A DNA stretch of 14,961 nt from Baffinella frigidus. Taxonomy: Eukaryota > Cryptophyceae > Cryptomonadales > Baffinellaceae. The stretch is from NCBI GenBank assembly GCA_026770585.1, contig MU646335.1:840685-855645 (forward strand), given 5' to 3'. Every line of letters begins with the position of its first letter. The stretch's first letter is position 1. This document shows positions 6,225 through 13,468 of the stretch, piece after piece. The notes beneath the pieces are model-generated. The model made no database searches, was not told the DNA's origin, and was given only the letters and a program-made list of their open reading frames with translations. The position numbers were made by a program, and so were the translations under genes.

Positions 6225-6270
6225 GACTGGGGGACTACAGGCGAGGCTCGTGGGTTCGGGGGAGGGGGGG
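6225..6270 (+). repeat. Duplicated exon-start segment (inverted copy at 7692-7734)
   Basis: gactgggggactacag/gcgaggctcgtggg(t)tcgggggagggg matches the reverse complement of 7692-7734, where the same acceptor-like cag precedes a minus-strand coding frame. Similarity ends where that frame's ATGCAGTTC begins. Here the downstream frame stays open (to about 6415) but looks non-coding, so this is probably a partial copy of a splice-acceptor/exon border. Confidence 0.55.
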
Positions 6271-6323
6271 GCATTTCCCTCCCGCAGCGCCGTGGGTCCC
6301 CCCTCTCTACCTGGGGCACGGTA

Positions 6324-6447
6324 CCTAGCTCTGCCTGAGTTTTGTTCTGGCTCGTCCTGGAAAAGGATTTCAGAGCAGAAATCCAGTACAAAAGGGCGAA
6401 TAGAAAGCCTTTAGGACGCGCCAGAATAACACGCAGGCAGAGCTAGG
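6324..6447. mobile_element. MITE-like element with CCTAGCTCTGCCTG ends
   Basis: Perfect 14-bp inverted ends (6324-6337 and 6434-6447) lie within about 40-bp arms of roughly 80% identity (ttctggc(t/g)cgtcct shared). The element is 124 bp with no open frame. A one-end relative, ggcagagctagg, occurs near 7390. Confidence 0.7.
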
Positions 6448-6605
6448 CTTGGTTGTTTTGTTGTCACAATGCTCAGTTTTTGTTTTTGTTTTTTCTGAGG
6501 GGAGACCCCCTTAGCCCTGATTCTGCAAACAAAAACGAAAAATCTAGAGCAAGGGTACCGAGCGAGCCGCGGGGCAGAATGCGAGCCTGTTCTGCTGAAA
6601 GAATA

Positions 6606-6706
6606 TCCCTCAAGTGGCCAGGTGGTCAAATTTGACCACCAAGAGGTCCTAGGCAGGTCCTAGGACCCTACGGTAGGGCGTATGAGCCTACTGGTCACTT
6701 AAGGGA
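6606..6706 (+). mobile_element. Family G MITE, full copy
   Basis: A 101-bp element with inverted ends tccctcaagtggccagg and, from the right, tcccttaagtgaccagt. The interior contains ggtcaaatttgacc and cctaggaccctacggtaggg palindromes. The right half is found again, inverted, at 13172-13221. Confidence 0.8.
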
Positions 6707-6818
6707 CAGCCTTTCAAGAAGTGGGTCGCGTTTTCGGGAGCACAGACGAAGATAACTTGGAGGGGGGGGGCAGAGGCAAGCCACGTGGGTTCTGACGTGG
6801 TGAGCATCGTGGTCCTTG

Positions 6819-7023
6819 CCACCAGCAACCCGTAGCAGCTTATACCGGGTACTCGCAAGGATTCGGTTATTTTATTAAAAAAATAATCTTTCCTATGACC
6901 CTACAGTAGGAAACCCTAGGGACCTCGGATTGCTGACGGGAGATACCGAAGAGATTTCTTCGGTTTAGCTGAAAATTACTACAGGACCCGATCCGGATAT
7001 AAGCTGCAGCGGGTTGCTGGTGG
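6819..7023. mobile_element. Family H MITE with CCACCAGCAACCCG ends
   Basis: 30-bp left arm ccaccagcaacccgtagcag(cttataccgg) and 31-bp right arm (6993-7023) are complementary with two mismatches and one extra base. An accgaaga/tcttcggt hairpin (6945-6964) and a ccctacagtagg palindrome lie inside. A solo end (cgggttgctggtggc) occurs at about 14144. Confidence 0.8.
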
Positions 7024-7080
7024 TGCGTAGCCTGGTTTCAGAGAAGCTCGGCTTCCCAAATCGAGTGTCCAATCACCAAC

Positions 7081-7195
7081 ACAGACAGCCACGTAGAGAC
7101 TCAGGCAGACAGACAGGCAGACACCCACCAACACCCACCAACACAGAGAGATATGGAGCGACACAGAGAGACAGAGAGAGACACACAGTCAAAGA
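7081..7195 (+). repeat. AGAC/ACAG simple-sequence stretch
   Basis: Low-complexity purine/C-rich DNA with repeated agac, cagacag, and cacccaccaa twice (7120-7140). Apparent ORFs on both strands are translations of it. Confidence 0.8.
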
Positions 7196-7434
7196 CGCAC
7201 TCACTCGCTCACTCAGCACCAAAGAGCGACAACCCCAGACCTCTACCTCTGCCTCGGTCGGGTTGACTGCTCGTGTTCTCACCAAAAGTTGTCGAAGTAG
7301 TACCACCCCCCCGGCATATCAACTTCTGGTCTCCTCGGAGGAGTCCAGATGAACTCAGACGGCGCTAAACTGTATGCGAACCCAGAAAGGGCAGAGCTAG
7401 GACCACCAACCACCCACAGTGAACCAGACTGGGG
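7196..7434. other. No supported gene
   Basis: Open frames extend in from the simple repeat without coding-like composition. Only the solo ggcagagctagg word (about 7390) and ccaccaaccacccac resemble elements elsewhere. Confidence 0.5.
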
Positions 7435-7591
7435 TGGAGTTGAGAAATTCACCCCCTAGGACTAAACCCCTCAGGGTTTAGTCCTGGTGAAAGTAACTAC
7501 AGGCGACATATCCTGGAGTTGAGTAATTCACCCACCAGGACTAAACCCTGAGGGTTGAGTCCGGGTGAAATTTACTACAGGTGACATATCC
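7435..7591 (+). repeat. Tandem duplication of a 78-79-bp hairpin unit
   Basis: Units 7435-7513 and 7514-7591 both run from tggagttgag to gacatatcc. Each contains a ggactaaaccc...gggttgagtcc stem and tcaccc/gggtga outer arms, then tactacagg. The two units share about 85% of positions by eye. The tail tgaaatttactacagg shares a 13-mer (gtagtaaatttca on the other strand) with the arm of the perfect inverted repeat at 5738. Confidence 0.85.
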
Positions 7592-7718
7592 CGCTGTGGT
7601 CAACTTCGGGTGGCTCGTGAAGGACCTCATCGAAGGCGTCGAGGTCAGCCTCGTTGCCCTTCCAGCTCACGCTCGCGCGGTCGAACTGCATCCCCTCCCC
7701 CGACCCCACGAGCCTCGC
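7575..7718 (-). CDS. Candidate minus-strand exon, unknown protein
   Basis: Downstream of a cacag acceptor (7723-7719) the minus strand is open for 47 codons to TAG at 7575-7577. It enters as ARLVGSGEG, then MQFDRASVSWKGNEADLDAF and DEVLHEPPEVDHSGICHL. Third positions are almost all G/C and the residues are hydrophilic, like the neighbouring minus-strand gene. A GAG/GTCCTT donor could end it earlier, which would avoid the repeat-derived tail. The plus strand shares the same codon boundaries and also reads an open GC-rich frame (NFGWLVKDLIEGVEVSLVAL), so strand choice is not certain. It lies 1.3 kb downstream of the two-exon minus gene and could be one of its later exons. The acceptor and first codons recur at 6225-6270. 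Confidence 0.4.
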   Translation of the reverse strand, partial: ARLVGSGEGMQFDRASVSWKGNEADLDAFDEVLHEPPEVDHSGICHL

Positions 7719-7921
7719 CTGTGCCCCCCCAGTCGTCCACTTTCACGTTCCAGCGTTCACTTTCACTTTCACGCTCAGGCCCCCATGCGACAGGCCCACG
7801 TCTGGTGACTCATTCGAGTGTTTCTGGTACTGGGCGTGTCCAGGTTTGTTAACGTCCTGGTAAAACCCCTGTCGGGTTGATCCACCAGTCGAAAAGGGGC
7901 GTCTCGCGCAGCCGCTCACCT

Positions 7922-8058
7922 CCACCAACCCTCACAGTCTGGGCAAATCGAAAAAATGGCCCCAAAAATCCCCTTGCAGGCCGTCGGATTCCGACGGCCT
8001 CCAAGGGGATTCAGTGTTTGTGACTTTTTCGATTGGCCCAAGTTGTGAGGGTTGGTGG
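7922..8058. mobile_element. Family B MITE, copy 3 (short form)
   Basis: A 137-bp element with ends CCACCAACCCTCACAGTCTG and, from the right, CCACCAACCCTCACAACTTG, followed by gggc(a/c)aatcgaaaaa in both arms. The centre is a perfect 10-bp-arm hairpin, ggccgtcgga-t-tccgacggcc, flanked by ccccttg and caagggg. It is nearly self-complementary throughout. CT lies on both flanks. Confidence 0.9.
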
Positions 8059-8080
8059 CTGTACGAGCGCTCTCTGCCGA

Positions 8081-8157
8081 CTCGGAGCGGAAAACAGCAA
8101 AGGTGGTGTACCCCGCACCTCCAGCTACCCTCTTGGACTGTGCTGGCCACTAGCCCG
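8081..8157 (+). pseudogene. Inverted partial copy of the minus gene's exon 1 end
   Basis: gactcggagcggaaaacagc...ccactagcccgc matches the reverse complement of about 9005-9078, which is the last codons of exon 1 (DSERKAAK), its donor and about 50 bases of intron, at roughly 85% by eye. Here the equivalent residues would read DSERKTAKV. It is an inverted local duplication about 0.9 kb from its source, with no upstream exon sequence. Confidence 0.65.
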
Positions 8158-8319
8158 CACGGAGGGGTGGGTGGACCTTGAGTTTACGCGAGAGGCAACA
8201 AAAGTCGCCAGCGTCTGCCCCCCCCAGCTCCCCCAGCCCGTCCTCGTCCTCCACATCGTCCTTATCCGCACCATGCACCCCCTGGACGAATTGTCGGTCA
8301 GAGGAAGCCATGGTGGGTA
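8150..8319 (-). CDS. Candidate minus-strand exon, acidic product
   Basis: A good acceptor (cctcctccccacag, ending at 8320) precedes CCCACCATGG, a strong Kozak-like start at 8311. The frame runs 53 residues to TAG at 8150: MASSDRQFVQGVHGADKDDV, then EDEDGLGELGGADAGDFCCL, then SRKLKVHPPLRAG. A donor TCTCGC/GTAAAC could end it after CCLSR. The acid patch and GC3 bias look coding. It follows the two-exon minus gene, but joining exon 2 (phase 0) directly here would read a different frame (YPPWLPLTDN), so either an exon is missing from the model or this is the first exon of a separate small gene. The tail after SRKL overlaps the inverted exon copy at 8081-8157. Confidence 0.35.
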
Positions 8320-8676
8320 CTGTGGGGAGGAGGGTAGGATGGGGAACTTGCGGCTATTCTTGGGGAGTAAAACTCAGGAAACTCAGGAAAGCAATGCAAC
8401 TTCCGAGGTTCAGAGTGCAGGTCCTCAATGCGGAATTGAGGCGAGGCAACAGCGCCCCTGTGCACAGCATCATACACCACCATCGTGGTGCAACCCGCAT
8501 CAACTCGGAGCGTTGTTTCAAACACCATTCAGCCTTAAAGCCCAGCAACTGAGCTGGCGAGCACGGTCGGGCCTCAAAGTCAGCCGAATTTATTCAGTTC
8601 TTGTGGTGAAGTGCGTGCATTTAATATTCAGCCCGAGGGTGCCCAACGCCCGTGGGCCAGCTGGCGAGGAGCGCAC

Positions 8677-9247
8677 CTTGCGCTCGGCCGCGCGCTCGCT
8701 CAAGCGCTGCGTTGCGCGTTGCCGCTCTCGCTCCCCTCGCCCTTCCAAGCTTTTCCTGCGCAACAGAGTAGCTCCCTCGCCCGCGCCAGGGGCCTCCGTC
8801 GGGGGGGGCACAGCCACGACGGAGTTCGATCTTCCCGTGCTTCCGTATGTCGCCAACGCGGAAGCCTGCGGGCACCAGATGAAGGAAGAAAGAGAGGTGA
8901 GAGGGAGGGAGGACACAGGCAGGGTCTCTTTGAGATGGAGGGGTCACTAACGGTCCTTGCGGTTCACACTGTGTGAACGGGGATGTGGCTAGGAGGGGCG
9001 CGCTAGTGGTCAGCAAAGTCCAAGGGGGTAGCTGGAGTACGGGGTAGCCCACCTTTGCTGCTTTCCTCTCCGAGTCGGGGACTCCCTTCCCAAACAAGGC
9101 TGGATACGACTCCCGCAGAGCCCGAAGCCCTATTGCGCCAGCAGCCAGGCAGATCGCGACCACGAGCACCTTCTCGCTCCACAAGTTCTCGTTGCCCGGC
9201 CTCCGCTCGGCGCTGAGCTGCGCCGCCACATCTGAGGCGTGGCCCAT
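8677..9247 (-). CDS. Two-exon gene, small single-pass membrane protein (unknown)
   Basis: Exon 1 (9247-9053, 65 codons) starts at MGHASDVAAQLSAERRPGNE, has one hydrophobic segment at residues 27-45 (KVLVVAICLAAGAIGLRAL), and ends PDSERKAAK at donor AAAG/GTGGGC. Exon 2 (8865-8677, 63 codons) follows a textbook acceptor, cttcatctggtgcccgcag. It reads ASALATYGSTGRSNSVVAVP, a Pro/Ala linker, then a highly basic, helix-prone SLEGRGERERQRATQRLSER-AAERK, ending at donor CGCAAG/GTGCGC. Both exons are phase 0 and multiples of three, which supports the model. If the last donor is skipped, the frame stops at TAA 8590. The protein is probably a signal-anchor membrane protein with a charged tail. No family recognised. 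It is transcribed divergently from the gene at 9581. Confidence 0.6.
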
Positions 9248-9580
9248 CTGGGGTTGAACAGCGCCTCTCACCGTTTTGGGTTTACAAATTTAGAGTCCAT
9301 CTATTCACCTCTCCATGTCCGGCGAAAATAACCGCAAAAAATGTTTTTGGTACAAACCGGACGTGCAGACGGACGTGCCGGCGGTGATTTGAATCAGCAC
9401 GTCAACTTTCACGATACGGTCTTCAAAGTGAACTTTGGTATATACGCATTTACGACACATTTACACCATGTCTGGAGTTTTATATGTACATATATACTGA
9501 TATACGACAATCGGTCGTATATTACGTTTGACCAGAAAACACAGTCGCGCTTGACCAGTGACCAGGCTCCTTCCAACGAC
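9248..9580. promoter_or_regulatory. Shared upstream region of divergent genes
   Basis: 333 bp separate the minus-strand ATG (9247) and plus-strand ATG (9581). The right part is markedly AT-rich, with ttttatatgtacatatatac (9479-9498) as a TATA-like block about 85-100 bp before the plus start. A perfect 8-bp-arm inverted repeat, tatacgac-aatcg-gtcgtata, lies at 9501-9521. gacgtgc occurs twice near 9361-9380. Although one plus frame stays open through here from 9341, its composition switches abruptly at 9581, so I treat it as non-coding. A bidirectional promoter is inferred from position only. Confidence 0.5.
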
Positions 9581-11314
9581 ATGAGCGTCCCCGGCGGCGC
9601 GAAGCGCCCGTCCTCAATCTCAACCAGCCTGGACCAGTCCTCGCCGATGGACTCCAAGGAGCACTCCTCGATGGTGGACTCGAGCGGCTCCAGTGCGGCC
9701 TCGACCCCGCCCTGCAAGAAGGGCGGCAGTGGAGACGCGATCTTCGCTGCGCTCGCGGCCTTGAACAGGGCCGTGTTCAACTCTTCGGAGACCAGTCCCA
9801 AGGAGGCTGAAGGGGTATCCAGCGCCACCGGCGGTTCGCTTGAGGTGAGCGAGCCCGGTCTTTCTGGAGCATGACAGGAGTAGAGGAGTTGCGCACCGTC
9901 CTTGCTGTGCCCCCCGCAAGGGCCTTGTATCCAGAATCTCAGGGAAGCAGCGTTGCAAACCGTTGTTGATGTGCGCCCTGCAAGGCGCACACCCTGATCC
10001 GTGTCGTGACTCTTGAGACCAGGGAAGCGCGATATTTCCAGGGGTGCTATGTCTCTCTGGATCGAGTGGCTAATTCGTGTGGTGGCTCGCAGGGAAGCGC
10101 GATGTTTCCGGAGGACATGTTCAGCCCTCCCCGCACCCCCACCATCTCCTTTCCCGAGGCAATGTTCAGCCCGGATGGCACGGATGCCTCCAATGGTCTC
10201 CCCGCACCCCCACCCCTTCCTTCGCGTTGAAAGGGAAGCCGCGGAGAGTCTTCCCGCATTTTTATCGCGCGCTGTGTAGGGTTCAGGGTTCATGGTTGAG
10301 TCAACTTCATAAACCCCGACATTTCTTGTTTCGCAGCGTTGGCGCGGTTGTCGACCACACACCATGGGGCTTTTCCCAGTAAGATTACTAGTAATCGCAT
10401 CCTGGTGCGAAGCAGAAAAGGTTCTTTCTCTCTGACAACCGCAGTCCTGTCTTACTGTCCTTGCCGGTGGACAGCTAATCCCGAGCGTTTGTTTCTGTGT
10501 GTTTGAGTTTTCACTCAGCAACGCACATGACAGCGCGGTGAATGCACATGAACCTCACACCTTCTCTTTCCCCTCAACAGGTTTAGGTTCCCTGGCGAAC
10601 TCAACATCAATCCCCGAGGCTCCAGCGCCTCCTGCAACGCCGACGCCCAAGTCTTCGAAAGACTCCGACCACCCCAACGGTACGCCTCTCTGAGAGCCAG
10701 CCACACGCATTTGTGTGTGTACCAAGCCAAGTGTGAAAGTGTCCTTATCTCAGAAAACGAGTTCTAAAACTCGTTTTCTTAAGTCAATTCCCCTACAAAT
10801 TCGTCAACTTGTTCTTTACTCTCCGCATAAGTTGACAAATTTGTAGAGGAATTGACTTAAGAAAACAAGTTTTAGAACTCGTTTTTTTGAGATAAGTCCA
10901 GGCCCGTTGCCGACGCATGACACGGTAGTGTTTTTTTTACCTGCGTCAAATTGAAAAGAACACCCCCTTTGGCGGCCGTGTTGGCATTAAAACAGGTCTG
11001 GCTTGCAAGGGTGGTGTGGGTTGCCACCCAATCAATGCTTTCCACCCTTTCAGGCAAACGCTCCGCAGAAAAACAGGCCAGCCCAGAGCCAACGTGTTGC
11101 CTCTCCGCGCAGGCAACGGCAGCACAGGAGGAACTTTTTGTATCTCTGGGCAGGCGAGGCAGCGACAAAAGGTGATTTGTGTGTATCTCCTGGCAGGCCA
11201 CAACATGAACGGCAGCGAAGGCAAGGGCAGCGAAGCGATCTTGCAAGCTCCTCTCCCCGCCGAGGTGGGGCGCAGCCTCGACGCCACGGTCGCCGCTGCC
11301 AACAAGTCCTTCAG
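9581..11314 (+). CDS. Multi-exon Ser/Pro/Ala-rich protein (unknown)
   Basis: Model: exons 9581-9844, 10093-10195 (or to 10225), 10337-10378, 10581-10679 and 11197-11314. Exon 1 (88 codons) starts MSVPGGAKRPSSISTSLDQS and includes a helix-like DAIFAALAALNRAVF, then donor GAG/GTGAGC. Exon 2 reads GSAMFPEDMFSPPRTPTISF-PEAMFSPDG, a twice-used FPE-x-MFSP motif. The 42-base exon 3 sits between tgtttcgcag and GTAAGA. Exon 4 (LGSLANSTSIPEAPAPPATP) follows cccctcaacag. Exon 5 (HNMNGSEGKGSEAILQAPLP) follows ctcctggcag. Introns after exons 2, 3 and 4 are all phase 1 and the frame stays open throughout, about 208 residues. GC3 is high. The exon 2 donor is weak. Extra acceptors at 11053 and 11112 suggest a further exon, and the C-terminus is unresolved. 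The protein is probably largely disordered and is not recognised. Confidence 0.6.
9941..10111 (+). repeat. Repeated splice-acceptor/exon-start words
   Basis: cagggaagc occurs three times in the intron 1/exon 2 border region: agggaagc at 9941, 10021 and 10091. The last two extend to agggaagcgcgat(a/g)tttcc, 70 bp apart. The third is the used exon 2 start. The second would give GSAIFPGVLCLSGSSG and stop, so it looks like a duplicated, decaying acceptor and exon start. Confidence 0.75.
10383..10396. repeat. 14-bp palindrome in intron 3
   Basis: gattactagtaatc is a perfect palindrome starting five bases into the intron after the GTAAGA donor at 10379. Confidence 0.8.
10744..10896. repeat. Intronic long inverted repeat with nested hairpins
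   Basis: Arms 10744-10810 and 10829-10896 pair over about 67 bp with three mismatches and one indel, around an 18-nt loop. Within each arm, gaaaacgagtt...aactcgttttc makes a secondary hairpin, so a cruciform or branched stem is possible. It lies in the intron before exon 5 of the plus-strand gene and, like the 5738 repeat, is AT-rich. It is probably a foldback element. Confidence 0.95.
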
Positions 11315-11506
11315 GTTGCCCATCTCCTCATCTCATTTCTGTACCACGTCCAGAGGCTCTCTCCTTGTGTCGTTTCTGAAGCAGGACTATTGTGCGCCGT
11401 TCTCGACACGGTCCTGGCCACCCACTGTGCCACACGAAAGAAGCGTTGTTGATTTGTCCTCGGACTAAATCACGCCTATTCATCTTCCATGTTTCACCTC
11501 CCGTAG

Positions 11507-11564
11507 GAGGTGGAGTTAGAATCCATCCGGAAAATGCTCGTATGAGCGGCCGACACAGGGTACA
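11507..11564 (+). CDS. Candidate further 3' exon of the plus-strand gene
   Basis: The acceptor tttcacctcccgtag (ends 11506) and the strong donor ACA/GTAAGT (11565) frame 58 bases. In phase 0 it reads EVELESIRKMLV and stops, a plausible coiled-coil C-terminus. In phase 1 it is open throughout (GVRIHPENARMSGRHR). The exon 5 donor at 11315 leaves phase 2, which would give a stop here. Alternative phase-0 donors inside exon 5 (GCCGAG/GTGGGG or GCCACG/GTCGCC) would make EVELESIRKMLV the end. The true joining cannot be settled from sequence alone. Confidence 0.3.
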
Positions 11565-11811
11565 GTAAGTGGCACAATGCGCAGCATGCGGCGCTTACGC
11601 TGGTTGTTCGGCAATGAATTATCAATCTCTCTTTCACCTCCCGGACTCGATCGGTTCAGTTTCGACACTTTCCTAGTACCTGCATACCGAGATACTGTTC
11701 GTGTTTGACACCCGCGAGTACGTAAGCAGATTTCAACCAGACCCGCCTCCGAAAGTGCCTCCGCGTGACCAACGGACGGACCACGCCAGGCTCTTTGGTA
11801 GGGTATTCCAT
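11565..11811. other. Intergenic or intronic, no clear feature
   Basis: No convincing exon or repeat was seen. Long frames here lack coding-like composition. Confidence 0.5.
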
Positions 11812-11937
11812 GTGCGTTCTTGGAGCCGTTTGTGCGTTCTTGGAGCCGTTTTCATGTTAAAAATTACTTTTGAACACCCTTTTCCCTTGAAGAAACGACT
11901 TTTGAATACCCCCCCGTCCAGCCCTGCGTCCTGCGTG
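11812..11937 (-). repeat. Dispersed repeat F, copy 2 (inverted)
   Basis: A diverged reverse complement of 3690-3807. It begins with a perfect 20-bp tandem duplication, gtgcgttcttggagccgttt twice (11812-11851), and ends at ctgcgtg. Pieces shared with copy 1, read on the minus strand: gggggtattcaaaagtc, ttcaaaagt.aattttt, aaaacggctccaaga. Confidence 0.8.
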
Positions 11938-11939
11938 GA

Positions 11940-12283
11940 TCTCTGCTCCCACCCTCTCACAAAAGTCCAATGCTCGCAGGGGTTCGAACGAAATCCCTCG
12001 GATCCCGGAAGCTGTGCTCTCAGCGGATCCCGGAATCTCTGCTCGTATCTCTGCTGTCACCCTCTAACACACACACTATGCTCACAAGGGCCCGAATGAA
12101 ATCCCTCGGACCCCGGAATCTCTGCTCCCACCCTCTGACACACATCCAATCGACGCAGGGGCTCGAACGAAATCCCTCGGATCCCGGAACCTGTGCCCTG
12201 AGCGGATCCCGGAATCTTTTCTCTCTGCCTCTAACACAACCACTATCCTCACAGGGGCTCGAAGGGATCCCTCGCGCGCCTCC
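11940..12283 (+). repeat. Minisatellite with 96/83-bp alternating units
   Basis: Units 11940-12035 (96 bp), 12036-12118 (83 bp), 12119-12214 (96 bp) and 12215 to about 12283 (partial). Each starts tct.tgct and contains cgaacgaaatccctcgg. The long units add a second cggatcccggaa module. Units 1 and 3 are the same length and resemble each other more than their neighbours, giving a 179-bp higher-order period. Open frames across the array (for example 11970-12383) reflect the repeat, not a clear gene. Confidence 0.9.
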
Positions 12284-12351
12284 GCAACTTCGGCTCCAGC
12301 ACCCTCCTCCCCCTCCCGGGCCTTTCGCTCGTCATGATCGCCGTGGCTCTC

Positions 12352-12553
12352 GTAAACCCTACACCCTACATCCTAAACACTAAACCCTGAAACCTACACC
12401 CTAAACAAACCCCTGAAACCTACACCCTTAAACAAAACCCTGAAACCTACACCCCACACTTTACACCCGAAACCTTAAACTCTAAACCCTAAACCCGAAC
12501 CCCTGAACCCTGAACCCTGAACCCTGAACCCTGAACCCTAAACCCTAAATCAG
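12352..12553 (+). repeat. Interstitial CCCTAAA-class telomere-like block
   Basis: Degenerate ccctaaa/ccctaca heptads in the same orientation as both window ends. Three copies of ccctgaaacctacaccc, at 12385, 12411 and 12438 (26-27-bp period), form a short higher-order array. Five clean ccctgaa heptads follow at about 12501-12536. Confidence 0.9.
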
Positions 12554-13171
12554 GTTGTTGGGCTATTTGCGGGCCGCTTCCTGAAAGTCTGAGGCGGAAA
12601 GTGGATACCATGCGAGGTCCACTTCAAAAGTGGACACCCTGTGAGGTCCACTTAGTGGTCACACGTAGCTGGGAATAAGCCACGTCCCCCTGCTGTCAGA
12701 GTCGCGTCGTGGCAGCACGTTGCGTGAAAAGACAGCATGAAGCTTGTCCTCACGACGCGCTTCATGCAGTCATAAAGCCGTGTGAGAGCGGACCTCCAGG
12801 CGAGGTCCACTTAGTAGCCTTAAGTAGCCAGGGCGTGGCTGGTCTGAGGAGAGGGCACCTGTTGTCCTCTCACGTGTGCGCGGAGAAGAAGTCGATGCCT
12901 GTGGGCGGGTTTTCTAGCTGACCGGTCTGTAGAAGGCCGTTCAGAGCCGTGTAGTGAAGAGGACCGTGTAGTGAAGTAGTGCGCCTCCTTGCGAGCGATT
13001 AAATTAGGAGGTCCAATTAAATTGAGTAATTTATCCTGTGCTCCTCCTCGCTCCTCGCTCCTCAGTCGTAAGCCCTAAAGCCGTGTAGGGAAGGCCATCC
13101 AGGACGTGTTGAGGGTCGGGGGTTAGACACGACTCCGGACGTGGTCAGCCCGGCCCACTCAAAGGGGAATA
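12554..13171. other. Repeat-rich, no supported gene
   Basis: gaggtccactt occurs three times (12614, 12642, 12801). gtccactt-caa-aagtggac is a hairpin at 12617-12635. gcatgaagc/gcttcatgc is an inverted pair near 12736-12767. (g/a)ccgtgtagtgaag repeats at 12946 and 12963, with a third relative (ccgtgtagggaag) at 13081. The ORF over 12709-12921 has no ATG start and overlaps these repeats. Confidence 0.6.
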
Positions 13172-13221
13172 TCCCTTAAGTGGCCAGAAGGTGCATACGC
13201 CCTACCGTAGGGCCCTAGGAC
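13172..13221 (-). mobile_element. Half copy of family G MITE (inverted)
   Basis: Starts tcccttaagtggccag and matches the reverse complement of 6657-6706 through the cctaccgtaggg palindrome to ctaggacc, where similarity stops. The opposite end is missing. The preceding gaatat is also shared with the other end of the full copy (6601-6606). Confidence 0.75.
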
Positions 13222-13468
13222 CGTGGAGCGGTGGAAGGGTGAGCAAAACCAGATGCGGTGGTTTTTGGGGAGTCGTATTTTGAGTATGTTTTCGGGCCTC
13301 TGATGCCCCAGATTTATGCAGCGGATTTGAAGAGGACCTTTTGAGGATTCCAGAACCGTCGATAAAAGTGAAATGAGCCCAGGGGGTCGAAAGTTACAAC
13401 CAATCGAGTGCCCGACGGGCCTGTCTCGGGACCAGGAAACGCCGCGAATCCTCGTTTTGAGGGCCTTC
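13222..13468. other. No feature seen
   Basis: Both strands were scanned for coding-like frames and repeats; nothing could be supported. Confidence 0.5.

Noticed and set aside
7081-7352. ORFs on both strands over the AGAC-rich stretch
   Set aside because: They are low-complexity translations with mirrored frames and no domain.
8033-8950. 305-residue plus-strand open frame
   Set aside because: It starts inside a family B MITE, runs antisense through the well-supported minus exon 2, and has no coding-like composition. GC-rich antisense DNA explains its length.
9341-9580. Upstream in-frame extension of exon 1 (start at 9341)
   Set aside because: The extension is AT-rich, with TATA-like and palindromic sequence. 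Codon composition changes sharply at the ATG at 9581, which I take as the start.
9409-10521. 370-residue minus-strand open frame
   Set aside because: It is antisense to exons 1-3 of the plus-strand gene and continues through AT-rich promoter DNA. The plus strand has in-phase splice sites and GC3-rich codons.
11975-12000. ggggttcgaacgaaatccc as a tRNA T-arm
   Set aside because: The loop is too long and no other tRNA arms are present. It is part of the minisatellite unit.
11970-12383. 137-residue frame through the minisatellite
   Set aside because: It is a translation of tandem repeats that shifts between alternative open frames and ends in telomere-like DNA.
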